From: an uncultured Pseudoflavonifractor sp.
GTDB taxonomy: Bacteria > Bacillota > Clostridia > Oscillospirales > Oscillospiraceae
NCBI GenBank assembly: GCA_947383685.1
Contig: CANDEE010000057.1
Span: forward strand, 1 to 10,145
DNA length: 10,145 bases
Direction: 5' to 3'
The position numbers and the translations under genes are program-made. Shown here one piece after another: positions 1 to 7,131 of the stretch. Position 1 is the stretch's first letter. Each line of letters starts with the position of its first letter. Below the pieces are notes generated by a model. It was not told the origin of the DNA. It ran no database searches and worked only from the letters and a program-made list of their open reading frames with translations.

Positions 1-267
1 GAACGCCGGGTCAAGTTCCAGGCGGTGGACCTTCTCCGCTACGGCATGAGCCGGGGAGAGCTGCAAAGCGTGGTCCGGGCAGTGGGCCTGGAGGAGCTTG
101 TGGACTGGAAGAATCCGGACGCCGCTCTTTTGAAGTACCTGTCTCCCGACGAGGCCAAGCTGGAAAAGCTTTTTGAGAATCCCAAGCTCATCAAAACTCC
201 TGTGGTCCGCAACGGCAAGCAGGCCACCGTGGGCTACCAGCCCGAGGTCTGGAAGAACTGGGAATAG
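1..267 (+). CDS. ArsC/Spx-family thioredoxin-fold protein, 3' part only
   Basis: The reading frame is open from base 1 and ends at a TAG at 265-267, so 88 C-terminal residues are visible and the start lies outside the window. The tail, with TPVVRNGKQATVGYQPEVW near the end, is characteristic of the ArsC/Spx family (PF03960), small proteins of about 115-120 residues with a glutaredoxin-like fold. About 30 N-terminal residues are missing, including the Cys-x-x-Cys/Ser redox site, so it cannot be told whether this is a true arsenate reductase, an Spx-like RNA polymerase regulator or an uncharacterised member. The conserved Arg-Asn-Gly segment near the end resembles ArsC-type members more than Spx. 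No arsenic-resistance neighbours (arsR, arsB) are present, so a detoxification role is not supported. Family assignment is confident; function is not. Confidence 0.85.
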   Translation, partial: ERRVKFQAVDLLRYGMSRGELQSVVRAVGLEELVDWKNPDAALLKYLSPDEAKLEKLFENPKLIKTPVVRNGKQATVGYQPEVWKNWE

Positions 268-292
268 AAAATCTTAAGAAAAGTGAAAGAAG

Positions 293-309
293 GGCAAGAA
301 AACCTTGCC
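293..309. repeat. Inverted repeat overlapping the -35 region of the SLH gene
   Basis: GGCAAG (293-298) and CTTGCC (304-309) form a perfect 6-bp inverted repeat with a 5-nt loop. It lies just after the ArsC-family stop codon, but no T-run follows, so it is a poor intrinsic terminator. Its right arm overlaps the TTGCCA -35 hexamer of the predicted promoter, which makes a protein-binding site at least as likely. Confidence 0.4.
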
Positions 310-333
310 AGATGGAAGAATATGGAGTAAAAT
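305..333 (+). promoter_or_regulatory. Predicted sigma-A promoter of the SLH protein gene
   Basis: TTGCCA (305-310), a 17-nt spacer and TAAAAT (328-333) match the housekeeping promoter pattern with one mismatch in each hexamer. Transcription would begin near 340, leaving a leader of roughly 45 nt before the ATG at 385. The same -35 hexamer and spacing recur in front of the acyltransferase-3 gene. Confidence 0.6.
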
Positions 334-350
334 GTTTTCCAGGGAAAACA
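333..350. repeat. Perfect dyad at the predicted transcription start
   Basis: TGTTTTCC (333-340) and GGAAAACA (343-350) are exact reverse complements separated by AG. The dyad begins at the last base of the predicted -10 element and covers the expected start site, a typical position for a repressor operator. It could instead form a small hairpin at the 5' end of the mRNA. Confidence 0.45.
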
Positions 351-384
351 AAGCCCTACCATGAGAAAATGAGGAGGAGAAGCT

Positions 385-2577
385 ATGAGAAAGCGCTTCA
401 TGTCTACCCTGCTGGCCCTGTGTATGGCGTTGACCGTTCTCCCGGCAACTGCGGGAGCGGTGGACAATATACCCAAGCTGGCTACCCCTACGGAGTTGAA
501 GTGGGGAATATCATATGTTACCCCGGACGGACGGCTGACAAAAAATGTTCCCGGCATGGTAAGCTGGAGAATTGTCTCGCCCTCCCAGTACAAATACATG
601 GTAAACCTTTACCGTGTTGGAGTGAACGATCCGGTGGAGAAGTGCTTGCACGACACGCGTTCGGACGCTACGTATTGGGACAGCTCTTTCTTTTTTGACG
701 GGATCCGTGGACTCCAGCAAAGCGGGACCTATTATTTTACAGTCCGGGCGCTTGGAGACGGAAATCATTTTCTGGACAGCGATGAATCCCTGCCCTCGGC
801 AAACTTTGTGTATACGCAGCCCAGTCAAAAGCTGGTCACGCCTACGCCGGGAAACTGGGACTGGCCTAAGGTGAATATCGCGTCCTCCTCGAGCACATCG
901 AACGTTTTGTTTTATTACGCGGAGATTTCCCGTTCAGAGACGGAGAACGGGAAGAAAACGGTCATGGGTGACCTGCGTATCTCCCCCAATGAAATGACCT
1001 GCGCCATTCCTGACCACTGGATTCAGGAATATGGGCCCGGCTACTATTGGTTCCGGATACAAGCCATCAGCTCGGACATTACCCGGTATCAAAACAGCGA
1101 ATTGTCGCAGTACAGCGCCGCTTATAACCTGGCGGGAGAATCCACCGGCGTAAAAGGCGAGCTGGAAAAGATACTCAACAGTGGAAATCCGGGAAATATC
1201 CAATCTGAGGTCCAGAAGCTGGACACAGATGAATTGTGGTCTGCCATGGTGGCGGATCAGGGGGAGCAGAACGGCATTGTAGATACCCTCTCTCAGCTGG
1301 AGTCTATGGTAGGTACGACCGGCATTGAGGTGACCCCCAACGCCCCTCAGATAATTCCCCGGGGGAATATCTCTGTGGTAGGCGCCCAGTTTAACGGCGT
1401 TTCCGGCGGCAATGTCAAGCTGGTGGTGGACGCTCCCCAAGTGGATCACGTCCCCCCCACGATTTATAACAATAGCCTGGCGGTAAAATTCTCTATGAGC
1501 CTGCAGGGAGTGGCCGACCCCGAGAATCTGAAGGTCCCCATCCATATCACCCTTCCTGTTCCCAGTAATATCAACCATAAATTTGTTCATATCCTCCACT
1601 ACCATGCCGCCACGAATGAGCCGGAGATCATCAGGCCCTATGTATTCTCTAAAGACGGTATGTGGTATGCCTCCTTTGTTCTCACCAGCTTCAGCGATTT
1701 TATGATAGTAGAGGAAAAGCAGGGTGGGGCTGCACCTGATACTACTACGACGCCCGCTCCGGAGGATACCTCCGCGCCCGCCCCGACGGATACGCCCAAT
1801 CCTGCCCCGACAGATACGCCTACCCCGGCGCCCACCCCTACCTCGACTCCGGGGCCTTCGTACAGCGGCGGTTCATCTCGGGATGACGATGATGCGGAAG
1901 CCTATGTTCCCAACCAAAAACCGGCGTCCAAGCCTGCGGCGTCCAAACCCACGTCTACGCCGGAGCCCAAGCCGGCTCAGGAGCCGGTTGCCAACCCGGA
2001 GGCTGCCCCCACGCTGGTGGCGGCGGCGAACCGCTTCACCGATGTAAAGCCCAACGACTGGTATTCCGCCGCCGTTCAGTACGCCTGCGGCAAGGGCCTG
2101 ATGAACGGCACCAGCGCAAATGCCTTTGGACCTCAGCTTCCTGCCAGCCGGGCGATGCTTGTGACCATTCTTTACCGGATGGAGGGAGAGCCGGCCGCCC
2201 CGGCCTCGACCTTCTCTGATGTACCCGGCGGAAAGTATTACGCCAACGCCGTGGCGTGGGCGGCTGCCAACGGCCTGGTCAACGGATATGGGGACGATTC
2301 CTTCCGGCCGGACGGCTCCGTCACCCGGGAGCAGTTGGCTGCCATCCTTTACCGCTACGCGGCTCTAAAAGGGGTGGAGACCTCGGACGGCGCCGACCTG
2401 TCTGCTTACACAGACGCCGGACAGATCAGCCGTTACGCCCTCCCTTCCTTGGGCTGGGCCAATAACGCGGGACTCATTACCGGCTTTGAATGGGGCGGGC
2501 TTGCCCCCCGGAACGAGACCACCCGGGCTGAGCTGGCTGCCATCCTGATGCGTTTTTGTGAAGGCGTTATGAAATAA
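385..2577 (+). CDS. Secreted S-layer-homology (SLH) domain surface protein
   Basis: This 730-residue protein is probably exported and held to the cell wall. The start is supported by a GAGGAGGAG ribosome site (371-379). Residues 1-25 form a signal peptide (basic start, hydrophobic core, likely cut after ATAGA). Residues about 32-145 and 148-248 look like two fibronectin-III-like beta domains, and about 325-445 is a further beta-rich region; these calls are tentative. A Pro/Thr/Ala-rich linker with an acidic RDDDDAE patch covers about 447-548. Three SLH repeats follow, starting near 549, 609 and 673. The second and third keep the TRE/TRAE-type wall-binding motif (VTREQLAA, TTRAELAA), while the first has the degenerate ASRAMLV. 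SLH repeats bind secondary cell-wall polymers. No enzyme motif is seen, so the outward-facing function is unknown. It is monocistronic, between its own promoter and a strong terminator. Confidence 0.92.
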   Translation: MRKRFMSTLLALCMALTVLPATAGAVDNIPKLATPTELKWGISYVTPDGRLTKNVPGMVSWRIVSPSQYKYMVNLYRVGVNDPVEKCLHDTRSDATYWDSSFFFDGIRGLQQSGTYYFTVRALGDGNHFLDSDESLPSANFVYTQPSQKLVTPTPGNWDWPKVNIASSSSTSNVLFYYAEISRSETENGKKTVMGDLRISPNEMTCAIPDHWIQEYGPGYYWFRIQAISSDITRYQNSELSQYSAAYNLAGESTGVKGELEKILNSGNPGNIQSEVQKLDTDELWSAMVADQGEQNGIVDTLSQLESMVGTTGIEVTPNAPQIIPRGNISVVGAQFNGVSGGNVKLVVDAPQVDHVPPTIYNNSLAVKFSMSLQGVADPENLKVPIHITLPVPSNINHKFVHILHYHAATNEPEIIRPYVFSKDGMWYASFVLTSFSDFMIVEEKQGGAAPDTTTTPAPEDTSAPAPTDTPNPAPTDTPTPAPTPTSTPGPSYSGGSSRDDDDAEAYVPNQKPASKPAASKPTSTPEPKPAQEPVANPEAAPTLVAAANRFTDVKPNDWYSAAVQYACGKGLMNGTSANAFGPQLPASRAMLVTILYRMEGEPAAPASTFSDVPGGKYYANAVAWAAANGLVNGYGDDSFRPDGSVTREQLAAILYRYAALKGVETSDGADLSAYTDAGQISRYALPSLGWANNAGLITGFEWGGLAPRNETTRAELAAILMRFCEGVMK
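1738..1998 (+). repeat. Low-complexity Pro/Thr/Ala linker repeats inside the SLH gene
   Basis: The DNA encodes imperfect short repeats of the type PAPTDTP, then SKPxxSKPxSTPEPKP. These correspond to residues about 452-538 and separate the beta-rich outer part from the SLH anchor. Such stretches usually act as flexible wall-spanning spacers, may be glycosylated, and often vary in copy number between strains. Confidence 0.7.
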
Positions 2578-2616
2578 AAAAGATGGCCAAGGAAATTTTC
2601 CTTGGCCATCTTTTTT
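2576..2616. terminator. Bidirectional intrinsic terminator between the SLH gene and pyk
   Basis: Positions 2576-2595 and 2597-2616 are exact reverse complements around a single T. The core stem is GATGGCCAAGGA/TCCTTGGCCATC. It is flanked by six A's on the left and six T's on the right, so each strand reads a GC-rich stem followed by a U-run. It starts one base after the stop codon of the SLH gene ends on the plus strand, inside the A-run of its TAAAAAA context, and lies 10 nt beyond the pyk stop on the minus strand, so it can end both convergent transcripts. Confidence 0.93.
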
Positions 2617-2626
2617 GTTTGTTTTA

Positions 2627-4066
2627 TTACACCGGCTCCTCTACGATTTGAGCTTTGATCAGGTTGGTGGTCCCCCTTGCGCTCAGGGGCACGCCGGCGG
2701 TAATGACCACCGTGTCGCCGGGAACGGCGACCCCCTCCTTCCGGGCGGTATCCACGCACAGGGAGAACAGCCGATCGGTAGAGTCCACCGAGCCGTAGAG
2801 CAGCGGCTGGACCCCCCAGGAGATAGCCAGCTGGCGGCGCACCTTCTCCGAGGTGGTCAGGGCCACGATGGGGCAGGCGGGGCGGAACCGGGAAATGACC
2901 CGGGCCGTGTGGCCTGAGGTAGTAGCTGCCAGGATGGCGGTGGCGTCCAGGTCCATGGCGGTAAGGCAGCAGGTGTGGCTGATGGCCTCGTTGATGGAGT
3001 GGGGGTCGTCACAGCGGTACCCCATGCGGCGGAAGCGCTTCCAGTAATTCGTGGCGCCCTCGGCGGCCATCACGGTGCGAACCATGGTTTCCAACGCCTC
3101 TACGGGGTACTTGCCCGAGGCAGTCTCCCCGGACAGCATCACGCAGGAGGTGCCGTCAAAAACGGCGTTGGCCACATCGCTGACCTCCGCCCGGGTGGGC
3201 CGGGGGTTACGGATCATGGAATCCAGCATCTGAGTGGCGGTGACCACCACCTTGCCGGCGGCGCAGCACTTGGCGATCATGTCCTTCTGGATGACGGGGA
3301 CCTCGTAGGCGGGGATTTCCACGCCCAGGTCGCCCCGGGCCACCATAGCCCCGTCGGCCACAGCCAGGATTTCGTCAAAGTTGTCCACGCCCTCCCGGTT
3401 CTCAATTTTGGCGATGATGCGGACCTCCGAGCCGCCCCACTTATTCAGTTCCGCCCGAATATCCTCCACATCGGCGGCCTTGCGGACAAAGGAGGCGGCT
3501 ACAAAGTCAAAATCGTGCTCCGCGGCAAAGCGCAAATCGTCCCTGTCCTTGTCGGTGAGGGCGGGGAGCTGGATTTTGGTGTCGGGAATGTTGATGGACT
3601 TGTTGTTGCTGAGCGGGCCGCCCGTAACCACGGTACAGTGGATCTGCTGGTCCTCAATAGACTCGACCAACAGCTCCACCAGACCGTCGTCAATCAGGAT
3701 GCGGGTGCCGGGGCAGACCTCGTTATGCAGGTTTCCGTAGGTGACGGACACCCAGTTTTCGTCTCCCTCGCCCTCCCAGGTGGACAGGGTAAAGCTCTGG
3801 CCCTCGGTGAGGGTGATGGGGCCGTTTTGGAAGGAGCGGATGCGGATTTCCGGACCCTTGGTGTCCAGCAGGGCGGCTACGGGCCGGCCCAGCTGGTCCC
3901 GGACCCGGCACAGCCGCTCGTAAGTGCTCAAATGGCTCTCGTGGGAGCCGTGGGAGAAGTTGAACCGGGCGCAGTTCATGCCGCTGAGGATCAGCTTGCG
4001 GAGCATTTCCTCGCTGTCCACGGCAGGACCCAGGGTGCAGATGATCTTGGTCTTTCTTGTATTCAT
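2627..4066 (-). CDS. pyk: Pyruvate kinase
   Basis: It transfers the phosphate of phosphoenolpyruvate to ADP, making pyruvate and ATP in the last step of glycolysis, in the cytoplasm. The 479-residue length matches single-core enzymes such as E. coli PykF, without the extra C-terminal PEP-utiliser domain of Bacillus enzymes. Visible elements are the substrate segment RFNFSHG (R34, N36, S38), LDTKGPEIR (68-75), the active-site signature IIAKIENREGVDN with catalytic K220 and metal ligand E222, MVARGDLGVEIP with D246, and TATQMLDSMIRNPRPTRAE (T278). The B domain spans about 75-165 and the regulatory C domain about 345-479. Glu73 in DTKGPE corresponds to the residue that marks K+-dependent enzymes (Lys in K+-independent ones). 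A GGAGG ribosome site (4079-4084) lies 12 nt before the ATG. The gene is monocistronic, converging on the SLH gene. Confidence 0.98.
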   Translation of the reverse strand: MNTRKTKIICTLGPAVDSEEMLRKLILSGMNCARFNFSHGSHESHLSTYERLCRVRDQLGRPVAALLDTKGPEIRIRSFQNGPITLTEGQSFTLSTWEGEGDENWVSVTYGNLHNEVCPGTRILIDDGLVELLVESIEDQQIHCTVVTGGPLSNNKSINIPDTKIQLPALTDKDRDDLRFAAEHDFDFVAASFVRKAADVEDIRAELNKWGGSEVRIIAKIENREGVDNFDEILAVADGAMVARGDLGVEIPAYEVPVIQKDMIAKCCAAGKVVVTATQMLDSMIRNPRPTRAEVSDVANAVFDGTSCVMLSGETASGKYPVEALETMVRTVMAAEGATNYWKRFRRMGYRCDDPHSINEAISHTCCLTAMDLDATAILAATTSGHTARVISRFRPACPIVALTTSEKVRRQLAISWGVQPLLYGSVDSTDRLFSLCVDTARKEGVAVPGDTVVITAGVPLSARGTTNLIKAQIVEEPV

Positions 4067-4091
4067 AAAAGTTTGATTACCTCCGTATCAG

Positions 4092-4131
4092 AACAAGCGT
4101 GGGGTTTGGAAGGGTTCGGTTTGCGCTTGTT
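4092..4131 (-). other. Stem-loop in the predicted pyk leader
   Basis: On the minus strand AACAAGCG and CGCTTGTT (plus positions 4124-4131 and 4092-4099) form an 8-bp stem enclosing a 24-nt C/A-rich loop. It would fold at the very 5' end of the roughly 70-nt pyk leader, eight nucleotides before the ribosome site. The loop contains CTTCC, which could pair with the GGAGG ribosome site using one G-U pair. It may stabilise the mRNA or modulate translation; it matches no riboswitch known to me. Confidence 0.35.
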
Positions 4132-4142
4132 GGGGGAATAAT

Positions 4143-4173
4143 ACTATATTCTATGCCCATTGAAAAGCGTCAA
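4143..4173 (-). promoter_or_regulatory. pyk: Predicted pyk promoter
   Basis: Read on the minus strand, TTGACG (4168-4173) is followed by TATAGT (4143-4148) with a 19-nt spacer, or by the weaker ATATAG with 18 nt. The -35 is one base from consensus but the spacer is long. The surrounding sequence is AT-rich and non-coding. The expected start near 4136 places the AACAAGCG/CGCTTGTT stem at the start of the mRNA. Confidence 0.45.
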
Positions 4174-4232
4174 AACCACCAAAATAACAATGGTAAATTA
4201 AGGCAAAAAGGGAAAAGATATGAAAATGACAA

Positions 4233-4264
4233 AGAGGATGGGCGGCGTGGCCTGCCCATCCTCT
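4233..4264 (-). terminator. Terminator of the acyltransferase block
   Basis: AGAGGATGGGC (4233-4243) and GCCCATCCTCT (4254-4264) are perfect 11-bp arms around a 10-nt loop, one base past the TGA of the DHHW gene. On the minus strand the stem is followed by TTTGTCATTTTC, an interrupted T-tract. The long GC-containing stem and its position support a terminator despite the imperfect tail. It also keeps the upstream block from reading into pyk. Confidence 0.7.
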
Positions 4265-4265
4265 C

Positions 4266-5678
4266 TCAGTTTTCCTCCAGCCCCAACCGCTTCTGCTCCA
4301 ATGTATTTGCCCGTGCCGTAGGCAGGTAGGGGAACAGCTTATCCACCCGCAAAGACCCGGTGGTGTTCATCACAATGATGAGGTCGGGCTCCAGCCAGTC
4401 GATATAGTGCATCATAATGTCCTGGTTGCCGTTGAACTGCCTGGGGTCCATAGCCATGACCTCCCCGCAGCCCAGGGACAGGAAGGGGGTCAGGCCGCAG
4501 CCAAAGGAGTCCCGGAGGATCAGGACCCGCTTCCCATCCGGCAGGTCCTGGTTCACCGCCCGGGCGAGCAGGTAGTCCCCCCCCGCGTAAATAGCGTAGG
4601 GATTGTCGTTGTAAAGGTCTATATCAGCCAGCCGCTCCGGAAACAGGAGGCTGGTGACAAAGGGGCCCTCCCGCTTGACCCCGATAATGGGGACCGAATA
4701 GACAAAGTGTGTGTTTTCTTTGGGGGACCATATCTCCAAATCGTCCAGTCCCGAGTAGGCCGCTCCTACCCGCCGGCCCTGAGAGCCGAGAAAAACCTCT
4801 CCAAAGCTGTACTTGTTAAAATACTCCGAATCGGTAACGTCCTCGTCGAACCGGAACCGGTAGCTTTTTTCCAGCTTTTCACACAGGACCTGAAATCCCA
4901 GAAAGGCTCCGGCGGGGGTCCAGTGGTGGTCGGTGTGGAAAAACAGCTCGGCAGCGTCCTCCGGGTCCTTCTCCGCCGCCTCCCGGAAGGCGGGACGCAG
5001 GTCCAGGGTGTCCACGTGAGCCTCCTCCAGCAAAGCCAAAAACTGGTCTGCCTCCGTCTCGGTGGCGTCCTCCAGCCCGTCGGGGAGAGCGGTAACGCTG
5101 AGTTTGGAGGGAGCCTGGACATAGAGAACGGGGGTCTTATACTCCTTTTTTACCCGCCGGACAAAGGCCGCCATTTCTTTTGCCCGGTCCGTCATATCCG
5201 TGCTTTCCCCGTCCGGGTCGGAGAAGGTGAGCAAACCGTTTTCCAGCCGGACCACGGTATACTGGGGGTCTGTGTCCTCCATAATGCGCCGCCCCATGAG
5301 CCTCTGGGCGCCGCCGTAAAGCTCAATGAACAGGTGGTCCCGGTCCAACAGGGCGTTGAGGGCGGGGTCAGCGCCTTCCGTATATTCCGTAAAGGCGTCC
5401 ATGGCCTCTCCATAGGTGGGCAGGGGAGAACCCAGCGAATTCACGAGAGGGCGGATCGTGGTACGAACCAGGGTGGGCGGGTCTTTCTTTTCCTCTCTGG
5501 CCCGCTCCTCCGCCTGGGCCAGAATAAGGGCCTTACCGGGCCGGGTGGAGTGGGCGGGCCGGCGAACCTCGGCAAAGCCCCGAACATCGGGAATACTCCC
5601 AAGCCCCAGGTAGATAACGGCGGAGAGCAGGCCGCAGAGGAATAGGACAGCGGTCATGGTATTGCGGCGCGAGGTCAT
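4266..5678 (-). CDS. DHHW-family AlgX/AlgJ-like extracytoplasmic acetyltransferase partner
   Basis: This 470-residue protein has a single N-terminal membrane segment (about residues 9-28) and the rest is probably outside the cell. It carries the family-defining FFHTDHHWTPAG motif (Asp250, His251, His252, Trp253) and a later LILRDSFG motif with Ser391. By analogy with AlgX/AlgJ and other SGNH-like O-acetyltransferases, D250, H252 and S391 would form the catalytic triad that moves acetyl groups to an extracellular polymer; this is inferred. YAIYAGGDYL (361-370) occupies the place of a substrate-side loop in such proteins. A GGGGG-type ribosome site precedes the chosen ATG. It starts 28 nt after the MBOAT gene ends and is surely co-transcribed with it. 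The acceptor polymer cannot be read from sequence. The last gene of the block, it is followed by a terminator. Confidence 0.9.
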   Translation of the reverse strand: MTSRRNTMTAVLFLCGLLSAVIYLGLGSIPDVRGFAEVRRPAHSTRPGKALILAQAEERAREEKKDPPTLVRTTIRPLVNSLGSPLPTYGEAMDAFTEYTEGADPALNALLDRDHLFIELYGGAQRLMGRRIMEDTDPQYTVVRLENGLLTFSDPDGESTDMTDRAKEMAAFVRRVKKEYKTPVLYVQAPSKLSVTALPDGLEDATETEADQFLALLEEAHVDTLDLRPAFREAAEKDPEDAAELFFHTDHHWTPAGAFLGFQVLCEKLEKSYRFRFDEDVTDSEYFNKYSFGEVFLGSQGRRVGAAYSGLDDLEIWSPKENTHFVYSVPIIGVKREGPFVTSLLFPERLADIDLYNDNPYAIYAGGDYLLARAVNQDLPDGKRVLILRDSFGCGLTPFLSLGCGEVMAMDPRQFNGNQDIMMHYIDWLEPDLIIVMNTTGSLRVDKLFPYLPTARANTLEQKRLGLEEN

Positions 5679-5706
5679 GGAAGCACCCCCTTTCCAAAGG
5701 AAAAAA

Positions 5707-7131
5707 TCAAAATCGGAAATAAATAAACGGGTTATAGGTCCCCTTTACCAGATAGCACACGCACAGCGTCCCCGCCGCCACAAGGCCGGCGGCATAGAGC
5801 AGGTCCCACAGCAGGGACAGGTCCTGTCCGAAGGGTCGGAGCCTCTCCAGCCTTTTCCGGAGCCAAGGGGCAAAGGGGAAGGAAAAGAGCAGGGCCAGGG
5901 CCAAAAATACGGCGTTTTCCGCCAGGTAAAGCCCGCAGGCGGGATCGGCGGTTCCCGAACCGTTCCATCCCAGCATGGTGAGGAAAAATCCTCCCGCATA
6001 GGCCGGGGTGTCCGCCCGGAACAGCATCCATAGGAAGTTCACCGCCAAAAGGGTATAGGCCCGGCCCAGAGGGGAGGGCAGCTTTTTCACGGCGGGAACG
6101 TACTTTTCCAGACAGAGAAGGAGGAAATAGAAGATGCCCCACAGTACAAAGGTCCAGTTGGCTCCATGCCACAGCCCTGTCAGGAGCCATACCACAAAAA
6201 GGTTGCGGATGTGCTTGCCCACGCCGACCCGGTTGCCCCCCAGGGGGATATACACATAGTCCCGGAACCAGGTCCCCAGGGAGATGTGCCACCGCCGCCA
6301 GAACTCGGTGACGCTTTTGGAGGCGTAAGGATGGTCAAAGTTTTCCCGGAACCGGAAGCCGAACATGAGCCCCAGCCCGATGGCCATGTCCGAGTAGCCC
6401 GAAAAGTCGTAGTAGAGCTGGAAGGTGTAGCACACCGCGCCCAGCCAGGCCATGGGGGTGGAGAGGGCTCCGGGGTCCTGGGCAAACACCCGGTCCGCCA
6501 CCACTGCCATCTGGTTTGCCAGCAGCACCTTTTTGGCAAGGCCTATGAGGAACCGGGAGCATCCGGCGGAAAAATCCGCCCAGCTCTCTACCCGGTGGTC
6601 GATTTGGTGGGCCACATCGGAATATTTTACAATGGGACCGGCAATGAGCTGGGGGAAGAAGGAGATATACAGCCCCAGGGTCAGGGGGGAGCGCTGGACC
6701 TCTGTCCTGCCCATAGCCACGTCCAGCACATAGCTCAGAGCCTGGAAGGTAAAGAAGGAGATGCCGATGGGCAGGTCAATGACCGGGACCTTCCAGTCCA
6801 TTCCCAGAGCGTTGAGGGACTCTATGGTAAAGACCAGATACTTAAAAAGAAAGAGCAGGACCAGGTTGCCCGCTACCGCCGCCGCCACAGGGGCCCGCAG
6901 GGGCTTTCCCTGAAATTTCCAGCGGTAGACCCATCGCCCGAAGCCGTAGTTCATGCCGATGGACAGCACCATAACCGGTAAAAACCGGGGCTCCCCCCAG
7001 GCATAGAAAAAGAGGGAGCAGACCAATAAAAACAAATTCTGTCCCCGCCGCATCCCCCGCAGGAAGATATAGTAGCCGATCAGTACAATGGGCAGGAACC
7101 GGAACAAAAACGTGGCGCTGGAAAACAGCAT
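5707..7131 (-). CDS. MBOAT-family O-acyltransferase (AlgI/PatA/DltB-like)
   Basis: This 474-residue polytopic membrane protein is of the usual AlgI-family length. Hallmarks are the N-terminal MLFSSATFLFRFLPIVL, IGISFFTFQALSYVLDV (122-138), the Asp/Ser-rich YYDFSGYSDMAIGLGLMFGF, FWRRWHISLGTWFRDYVYIP (277-296, His282) and GLWHGANW (319-326) with the expected catalytic His322. The C-terminus YNPFIYFRF is also typical. Such proteins take an acyl group, usually acetyl, from a cytoplasmic donor and pass it across the membrane for attachment to exported polymers. A strong AAAGGAGGG site lies upstream of the ATG. It is followed at 28 nt by the DHHW gene, its expected extracytoplasmic partner. DltB is less likely because dltA, dltC and dltD are absent. 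The polymer modified is unknown. Confidence 0.95.
   Translation of the reverse strand: MLFSSATFLFRFLPIVLIGYYIFLRGMRRGQNLFLLVCSLFFYAWGEPRFLPVMVLSIGMNYGFGRWVYRWKFQGKPLRAPVAAAVAGNLVLLFLFKYLVFTIESLNALGMDWKVPVIDLPIGISFFTFQALSYVLDVAMGRTEVQRSPLTLGLYISFFPQLIAGPIVKYSDVAHQIDHRVESWADFSAGCSRFLIGLAKKVLLANQMAVVADRVFAQDPGALSTPMAWLGAVCYTFQLYYDFSGYSDMAIGLGLMFGFRFRENFDHPYASKSVTEFWRRWHISLGTWFRDYVYIPLGGNRVGVGKHIRNLFVVWLLTGLWHGANWTFVLWGIFYFLLLCLEKYVPAVKKLPSPLGRAYTLLAVNFLWMLFRADTPAYAGGFFLTMLGWNGSGTADPACGLYLAENAVFLALALLFSFPFAPWLRKRLERLRPFGQDLSLLWDLLYAAGLVAAGTLCVCYLVKGTYNPFIYFRF

Noticed and set aside
1..267. Arsenic resistance locus
   Set aside because: Only the C-terminal part of an ArsC/Spx-family protein is visible and no arsR, arsB or acr3 neighbour is present.
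293..309. Terminator of the ArsC-family gene
   Set aside because: The stem is only 6 bp and no T-run follows; its overlap with a good -35 element fits a regulatory dyad better.
1738..1998. CRISPR or tandem mobile repeat
   Set aside because: The periodicity is at the protein level (Pro/Thr/Ala linker), irregular in DNA, with no spacers.
2975..4141. Long plus-strand frame of 388 codons opposite pyk
   Set aside because: It is the antisense shadow of a clear pyruvate kinase gene in GC-rich DNA; the translation has no recognisable domain.
4407..5645. Long plus-strand frame of 412 codons opposite the DHHW gene
   Set aside because: Antisense shadow; the minus-strand product carries the DHHW and RDSFG motifs, while this one has none.
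5707..7131. dltB, the D-alanylation MBOAT
   Set aside because: No dltA, dltC or dltD is adjacent, and the partner gene is of the DHHW/AlgX-like type, which fits O-acetylation better.
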